DNA of 26,118 bases, taken from a virus. Shown piece after piece: positions 22,771 through 26,118 of the stretch. The position numbers and the translations under genes were made by a program. Under the pieces are notes generated by a model. It was not told where the DNA came from. It saw nothing but the letters and a program-made list of their open reading frames with translations, and did not search any database. Every line of letters begins with the position of its first letter. The first letter of the stretch is position 1. The stretch is taken from positions 1-26,118 of the IMG/VR virus record IMGVR_UViG_3300035698_005287; one strand, given 5' to 3'.

Positions 22771-23334
22771 ATGGAAGACACAAGCCGATGGAAAGAAAGA
22801 AAAAGGCTCATGTATCAGTGGGCAAAAGAACGCCACGCTAAACACCTCTACCCCGAACGCACCCGTCAATTCCTAGACGCAATAATTACCTGCTGCAACA
22901 TGTCGGGCAAGTCTAACGCCCCCATAGAATCTATCCTCGATGCCTATGAAAAGCAAAATGGGTACAGACCATCTAGCCGAACAGCTAAGAATCATATCGC
23001 CACATTAGTGACCAAAAGGGACATCACTAGGAGTGACCAGCTGGGGTACAACAGGCCAGTAACCACAAGGCTTGTAGGGATTAAGTCAGTTATACGTAGC
23101 GGGCAACTATTGCACACTAATCTTTACCTAGCAAAGAGTAAAGAGGATATAGCCGCCGCTTTGCCTGCTTCGCGGCACGCGGCTGTGGATAACTCTCAAT
23201 ATCAATATGGGGTCATGGGTGTCCATGTAATGTGTACACCTGAAAATCCATATGGACAGAGAGATGCCACTCCTGAAGAAGAGGCAGAGATGAAAAGAAA
23301 AACTGATGAATATTTGGCCAACATGTTTAAGTGA
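22771..23334 (+). CDS. Probable replication initiator or helicase loader
   Basis: A 187-residue basic protein. A central segment (DAIITCCNMSGKSNAPIESI, LDAYEKQNGYRPSSRTAKNHIATLVTKRDI) looks like a winged-helix DNA-binding domain, followed by RPVTTRLVGIKS. The C-terminal third is probably disordered with a charged tail helix (PEEEAEMKRKTDEYLANMF). It directly precedes the DnaB-type helicase across an inverted repeat, the place where phages encode an origin-binding or loader protein. Family similarity was not recognised, so the role rests on position and fold impression. Confidence 0.5.
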   Translation: MEDTSRWKERKRLMYQWAKERHAKHLYPERTRQFLDAIITCCNMSGKSNAPIESILDAYEKQNGYRPSSRTAKNHIATLVTKRDITRSDQLGYNRPVTTRLVGIKSVIRSGQLLHTNLYLAKSKEDIAAALPASRHAAVDNSQYQYGVMGVHVMCTPENPYGQRDATPEEEAEMKRKTDEYLANMFK

Positions 23335-23377
23335 GGCTGGTTGATCTGAATTTGGGGAATGTGTAACATTGATGGAC

Positions 23378-23424
23378 GTTGTCGCGACTAACGTTTTTCA
23401 TGGTGGAAATCCAGTCGCGACAAC
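23378..23424. promoter_or_regulatory. 12-bp perfect inverted repeat before helicase gene
   Basis: GTTGTCGCGACT at 23378-23389 is the exact reverse complement of 23413-23424, with a 23-nt spacer. Each arm holds the 8-bp palindrome GTCGCGAC, so it may be two operator or origin sites, or an RNA stem that ends right before the AAAGGA ribosome site (23425-23430) of the helicase gene. Confidence 0.6.
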
Positions 23425-23436
23425 AAAGGAAACCTT

Positions 23437-24798
23437 ATGGAAAATATATTACCATTCAAAAAACCCCAGTCAACTAATTTAGTTGGCGAGTATAATTTAG
23501 ATAAAGAACAAATAGCGACGATGGAACATCTATGTGAGCAGATGGTAATTCAGTCATTGCTTGGTTTGCCTGATTCACTTGATGGCACATCTATTGGCCC
23601 GGTGTGTTTTAACAATCCACATTTCCGTCGCATCTATTGCATGATTGCCGAACTTCGAAAGAAGGGCGTCCCGATTGAAAAGAAAATAATCCATTCGAGT
23701 TACATTGATGATTTCCAGGATGCTGAGTTCTTGGAGTTCTTCAATACCCTGTGGCTTGATAGAGACCAAAGATTAAGTCCAAGCTTGGATTATCATATCC
23801 AGATATTGGATGAAGCGTTGATGCGTCATGAGTTTGATGTGGTGAAGGCTTCATCAGTCCCTAACCAGCCAATTGAGAAACAGGTTGAACATATGATTGA
23901 GCGTTCGACTGAAATCATGACTAAGCATGCCAAGGTTGATGCGGCATCTTTTGCGGGTGACTGGGATACAGTGCTTGAGGTTGCCAGGGATGCGGAGAAC
24001 GGGATTAAGCCTAATTCGTTGTATACCGGTTACAGCTCCTTAGACGCGATTCTAGGCGAGGGGATTTTAGATGACTACTTGTGGATAGTGGGGGCTGATA
24101 GTGGCGCAGGGAAGACTACGTTCGCTTTAAACGTGATTAAGAACCTGGCATTGAATAACAGGGTGAGTACTTTGTTTTTATCGTTTGAGATGGGTAGAGA
24201 GCGTTTGATGCGATGGTTTATGGGGGCATGCACTGGTATTCCGTTGAGATCGTTTGTTGAGGGTGACATAACTGAAGAGGGTTACAGGCAGATTGCAGAC
24301 CTTCAATGCAACAAATTAAATTTTAATGCTTTGGATATTGTTCCAGCTGATCCAGAATTGAGCAATGTGGTGAAGGTTATCAAGTTGCATGTTAAGCGTA
24401 ATCCCAATTGTAAATTTATTGTGCTTGACCATCTTCACCTAATGAGCTGGAACAAATCCATTCAAGCTACTGACGTAGTGAGTGCCATTACTAAGACTTT
24501 AAAGCATTTAGCTATTGAGCTTGGAGTTCCTATCATGTTGTTAGCCCAGCTTAAGAAGCCAGAGGCCCCAATTCCTGGGAAGCCACGGCGTGAGCCAGTG
24601 GCGAGCGACCTGAAGGGTTCAGGTAGTATTATTACCGATGCAGATTTAATCACGATATTACAAATTGATAACACTATATCCAGATACGGTAATAACCGTT
24701 TATTAAATGCTTTTGTTTTGAAAAATAGAGGTGGTAGAGGTGATGGTAGCCACTCCACCCTAACTCACCTTGCCGAAAGTGGAGTTATCTATGAGTGA
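23437..24798 (+). CDS. dnaB: DnaB-type replicative helicase
   Basis: A 453-residue hexameric helicase expected to unwind phage DNA at the fork. The N-terminal ~150 residues fit the DnaB N-domain (MVIQSLLGLPDSLDG, FNNPHFRRIYCMIAELRKKG, HIQILDEALMRHEF). A linker precedes the RecA-like C-domain: Walker A GADSGAGKT at 219-227 (K226), FLSFEMGRERLMRWFMG (family DnaB motif), Walker B FIVLDHLHLM with D331, then LLAQLKKPE and SDLKGSGSIITDADLI. AAAGGA precedes the ATG, adjoining the inverted repeat. The stop overlaps the next gene's start by 8 nt (ATGAGTGA). Confidence 0.88.
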   Translation: MENILPFKKPQSTNLVGEYNLDKEQIATMEHLCEQMVIQSLLGLPDSLDGTSIGPVCFNNPHFRRIYCMIAELRKKGVPIEKKIIHSSYIDDFQDAEFLEFFNTLWLDRDQRLSPSLDYHIQILDEALMRHEFDVVKASSVPNQPIEKQVEHMIERSTEIMTKHAKVDAASFAGDWDTVLEVARDAENGIKPNSLYTGYSSLDAILGEGILDDYLWIVGADSGAGKTTFALNVIKNLALNNRVSTLFLSFEMGRERLMRWFMGACTGIPLRSFVEGDITEEGYRQIADLQCNKLNFNALDIVPADPELSNVVKVIKLHVKRNPNCKFIVLDHLHLMSWNKSIQATDVVSAITKTLKHLAIELGVPIMLLAQLKKPEAPIPGKPRREPVASDLKGSGSIITDADLITILQIDNTISRYGNNRLLNAFVLKNRGGRGDGSHSTLTHLAESGVIYE

Positions 24799-24925
24799 TT
24801 TAGAAAAAACTGACGAAGAGTGGTATGAGTGGTTATTGCAGTTACAACGAGACGCTGAGCATGGCATCGTTAAATTAGAAACAGTTATAACCGATGAAAT
24901 AGTGAGGCAATATGATGAAGACTGA
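24791..24925 (+). CDS. 44-residue acidic protein, unknown
   Basis: MSDLEKTDEEWYEWLLQLQR, then DAEHGIVKLETVITDEIVRQYDED. It starts inside the helicase stop (8-nt overlap) and overlaps the following gene by 14 nt. It is acidic and helical with two Trp. Coupling suggests equal supply with the helicase; no family recognised. Confidence 0.5.
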   Translation: MSDLEKTDEEWYEWLLQLQRDAEHGIVKLETVITDEIVRQYDED

Positions 24926-25094
24926 AAGCAAATTTGAAGAATGCAGCAAAGATATATTGGAATATCTTGTAAGTTTATTTAGCTCAGATGTTACCAAAAT
25001 GAATGAAGAGATAAGCAAGCTTGAAGGCCAAATAATTAAAAGACATGAAGTTATAGGTGAGATTTTTGAGGTCTTAGACAGGAAGCACAGGTAG
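24912..25094 (+). CDS. 60-residue coiled-coil protein, unknown
   Basis: The double M start (24912 or 24915) is followed by KTESKFEECSKDILEYLVSL, then MNEEISKLEGQIIKRHEVIG, with a heptad-like hydrophobic pattern over residues ~8-55. The gene ends at the spacer of a strong promoter whose -35 lies inside its last codons. No family recognised. Confidence 0.5.
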   Translation: MMKTESKFEECSKDILEYLVSLFSSDVTKMNEEISKLEGQIIKRHEVIGEIFEVLDRKHR

Positions 25095-25103
25095 GGGTAT
25101 ACT
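25075..25103 (+). promoter_or_regulatory. Strong sigma-70-type promoter
   Basis: TAGACA (25075-25080, 5/6 match) is separated by exactly 17 nt from TATACT (25098-25103, 5/6 match). The -10 sits in a small palindrome (GGGTA/TACCC, 25095-25107). The predicted start is about 25109-25111, the first base of the tRNA-like stem. This is the best promoter seen in the window. Confidence 0.65.
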
Positions 25104-25109
25104 ACCCAA

Positions 25110-25190
25110 GCTCACAGCATTAATTCAATTGGTCAGAACCAGGGCTTTCATACCCCGGAATGCGAGTTCGAATCCCGCATGCTTGTGAGC
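25110..25190 (+). ncRNA. tRNA-like structure at the 5' end of an untranslated RNA
   Basis: The fold has tRNA hallmarks: T and A at positions 8-9 (25121-25122); a D-arm with TTC/GAA pairs and the loop AATTGGTCA; an anticodon-like stem (CC-A-GGG with CCC-C-GG, one mismatch) with an 8-nt loop CTTTCATA; and a T-arm GCGAG-TTCGAAT-CCCGC with one mismatch. The acceptor helix is unusual: 11 bp with one bulged T (25110-25120 with 25179-25190), not 7 bp, and no CCA follows. The anticodon cannot be assigned. It is more likely a tRNA mimic or decayed tRNA than a working tRNA. Confidence 0.6.
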
Positions 25191-25464
25191 AACTTGAATT
25201 TCGCCATCACGACCCTGAACCAAAGGAACTAAAAAATCCTTAACATAAAGGGCTTAGGTGTGCCTACCGAAGTGAGCAGGTAGGATGCATAGCCCAACGG
25301 TATAAAGAGAGATATGAGAACCACAGGAATCTAGCATGGGTAAATCGTGGTGACAGCTTGGAGAGACAGGCAACTTTATGTATAAGCTTCAGGCGGGCTG
25401 AAACTCCCCGGTTTACCGGTCAGCGAACCCTACTGGAGCTTGTGCTCCCATTCAAGGATGAAAA
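25191..25464 (+). ncRNA. Structured untranslated leader before rusA, unknown class
   Basis: No credible gene lies in these 274 nt. Visible stems: 25223-25227/25237-25241 (AAGGA/TCCTT); 25250-25254/25291-25295 (GGGCT/AGCCC) enclosing CCTACC/GGTAGG (25263-25268/25279-25284); TTCAG/CTGAA (25388-25392/25398-25402); CCGG/CCGG (25408-25411/25416-25419); and GGAGC/GCTCC (25435-25439/25444-25448). No match to tmRNA, RNase P RNA, group I core or known riboswitch motifs was recognised. It probably continues the RNA started at ~25110. Confidence 0.45.
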
Positions 25465-25806
25465 ATGGAAATCACATTACCCTATCCACCATCAGTAAAC
25501 CATTACTGGGGTGTATCAGGCAGAAGACGCTTTATAGGCAAGCGTGGCATCCAATTCAGAGCAGAAACACTACAGCTGATACCAAAGGCCCACAAAATGT
25601 TAGAGGGCCGTATACGGCTTCACATCAAAGCATACCCACCAGATAAAAGAGTCAGGGACTTAGATAACTTATTTAAGGCTGCTTTAGATTCACTTACTCA
25701 TGCTAATGTCTACACTGATGATTCATTGATAGATTATTTATCTATCGAGAGAATGGAAAAAGTTAAAGGTGGAAAACTAGAAATAACTATCACTGAGCTT
25801 GACTAA
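25465..25806 (+). CDS. rusA: RusA-type Holliday junction resolvase
   Basis: A 113-residue endonuclease that cuts four-way DNA junctions, useful for resolving recombination products before packaging. Family features: LPYPPSVNHYWG at the start, PPDKRVRDLDNLFKAALDSL (D65, D67, the metal ligands, and K71) and VYTDDSLID (D86). These match the Asp triad of E. coli RusA (120 residues). AAGGATG precedes the ATG. It lies 355 nt downstream of the tRNA-like promoter start. Confidence 0.9.
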   Translation: MEITLPYPPSVNHYWGVSGRRRFIGKRGIQFRAETLQLIPKAHKMLEGRIRLHIKAYPPDKRVRDLDNLFKAALDSLTHANVYTDDSLIDYLSIERMEKVKGGKLEITITELD

Positions 25807-25826
25807 GTGACATCTACACGGTATCA

Positions 25827-25845
25827 TATGCTATGAAGTAGCATA
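25827..25845. promoter_or_regulatory. TATGCTA-N5-TAGCATA palindrome
   Basis: A perfect 7-bp inverted repeat with a 5-nt spacer, 16 nt before the ATG at 25862. The half-site is the same as at 21827-21863. It is a likely operator, or a short mRNA hairpin before the ribosome site. Confidence 0.5.
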
Positions 25846-25861
25846 ACAAGAGGAAATAGAG

Positions 25862-26077
25862 ATGAAAGAAGAAAAGAGATCGTGTGCTGATCAGGCATTG
25901 ATTGAAAAATTGATTTATTTATTAGAAGATCAGTTAGAGCAATTGGATTTAATTGCATCAGATATATCTAATCGTTTAAGAAGCGGTCAAGATGCTTTTG
26001 AAATATTAGATGATGCACGTTCCAATACAGGTGTTGTTCATGATAAACTAGCAATTCAATTAAATAAACTGGATTGA
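25862..26077 (+). CDS. 71-residue helical protein, unknown
   Basis: MKEEKRSCADQALIEKLIYL, then LEDQLEQLDLIASDISNRLR and VVHDKLAIQLNKLD. It is mostly helix with Leu/Ile heptads and an acidic balance. AGAGGAAAT lies before the ATG. It follows rusA and its own palindrome, so it may be controlled separately. No known family. Confidence 0.5.
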   Translation: MKEEKRSCADQALIEKLIYLLEDQLEQLDLIASDISNRLRSGQDAFEILDDARSNTGVVHDKLAIQLNKLD

Positions 26078-26082
26078 TAGTT

Positions 26083-26118
26083 ATGTTGTTTTTGGTAGCT
26101 GCAATATGTGTGTGTACA
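26083..26118 (+). CDS. Possible start of a membrane or secreted protein, 3' partial
   Basis: An ATG 6 nt after the previous stop opens M-L-F-L-V-A-A-I-C-V-C-T and runs off the window. The residues look like a signal peptide or membrane span, but only 12 codons are visible and the ribosome site is weak. Confidence 0.3.
   Translation, partial: MLFLVAAICVCT

Noticed and set aside
25114-25186. Ordinary functional tRNA (Glu-, Met- or Sec/UCA-type)
   Set aside because: Positions 1-2 do not pair at a 7-bp acceptor, the anticodon stem and 8-nt loop give no unique anticodon, and no CCA or usable discriminator region follows. Kept as a tRNA-like element.
1-26118. CRISPR array, insertion sequence, integrase or attachment site
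   Set aside because: No regularly spaced repeats of CRISPR size, no transposase or integrase motifs, and no duplicated att-like core were seen; the tRNA-like element could serve as an att site, but no second copy is in the window.

Overview
The window is a 26.1 kb piece of a tailed double-stranded DNA bacteriophage genome (or prophage). It has a P22-like short-tailed virion and a modest-GC genome with very tight gene packing. The host is probably a Gram-negative bacterium: the virion matches the P22/podovirus plan and Shine-Dalgarno sites are clear. The sequence does not identify the host. Terminase, portal and scaffold genes are not present and presumably lie upstream of base 1. No integrase was seen.

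Bases 1-17109, + strand, form the late region. The order follows phage P22: coat protein (5' end cut by the window edge), a structural protein, a gp4-like tail accessory factor, a gp10-like tail hub/DNA-stabilisation protein, a small protein at the tail-needle position, three probable DNA-ejection proteins at the gp7/gp20/gp16 positions, then a modular cluster of tail fibres with small assembly-type proteins. After these come a tiny Lys-rich peptide, an M15 peptidase endolysin, and three very small single-membrane-span genes that look like the rest of a lysis cassette.

Bases 17100-21784, - strand, form a compact early/regulatory block converging on the late region. Read in transcription order it holds a Sak4-type RecA-like ATPase, a partner with an SSB-like C-terminal tip, a large hairpin, several small proteins (one DUF1737-like), a regulator fusing an XRE helix-turn-helix to sigma-70 region 4, a Lar-like zinc-ribbon protein, and a string of tiny genes. 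Five joints in this string are the same 8-mer, ATGACTGA.

Bases 21882-26118, + strand, diverge from that block: a ribbon-helix-helix regulator, a YopX-family protein, a structured intergenic region, a probable replication initiator/loader, a DnaB-type helicase, two small proteins, a promoter followed directly by a tRNA-like fold and a ~355-nt untranslated stretch, RusA resolvase, and a small protein. The early genes thus supply replication (helicase, loader), recombination (Sak4, SSB-like, RusA) and regulation, and the late genes build and release the virion.

The most unusual items are the tRNA-like RNA whose predicted transcription start falls on the first base of its closing stem, the repeated ATGACTGA gene joints, and the XRE/sigma-region-4 fusion.
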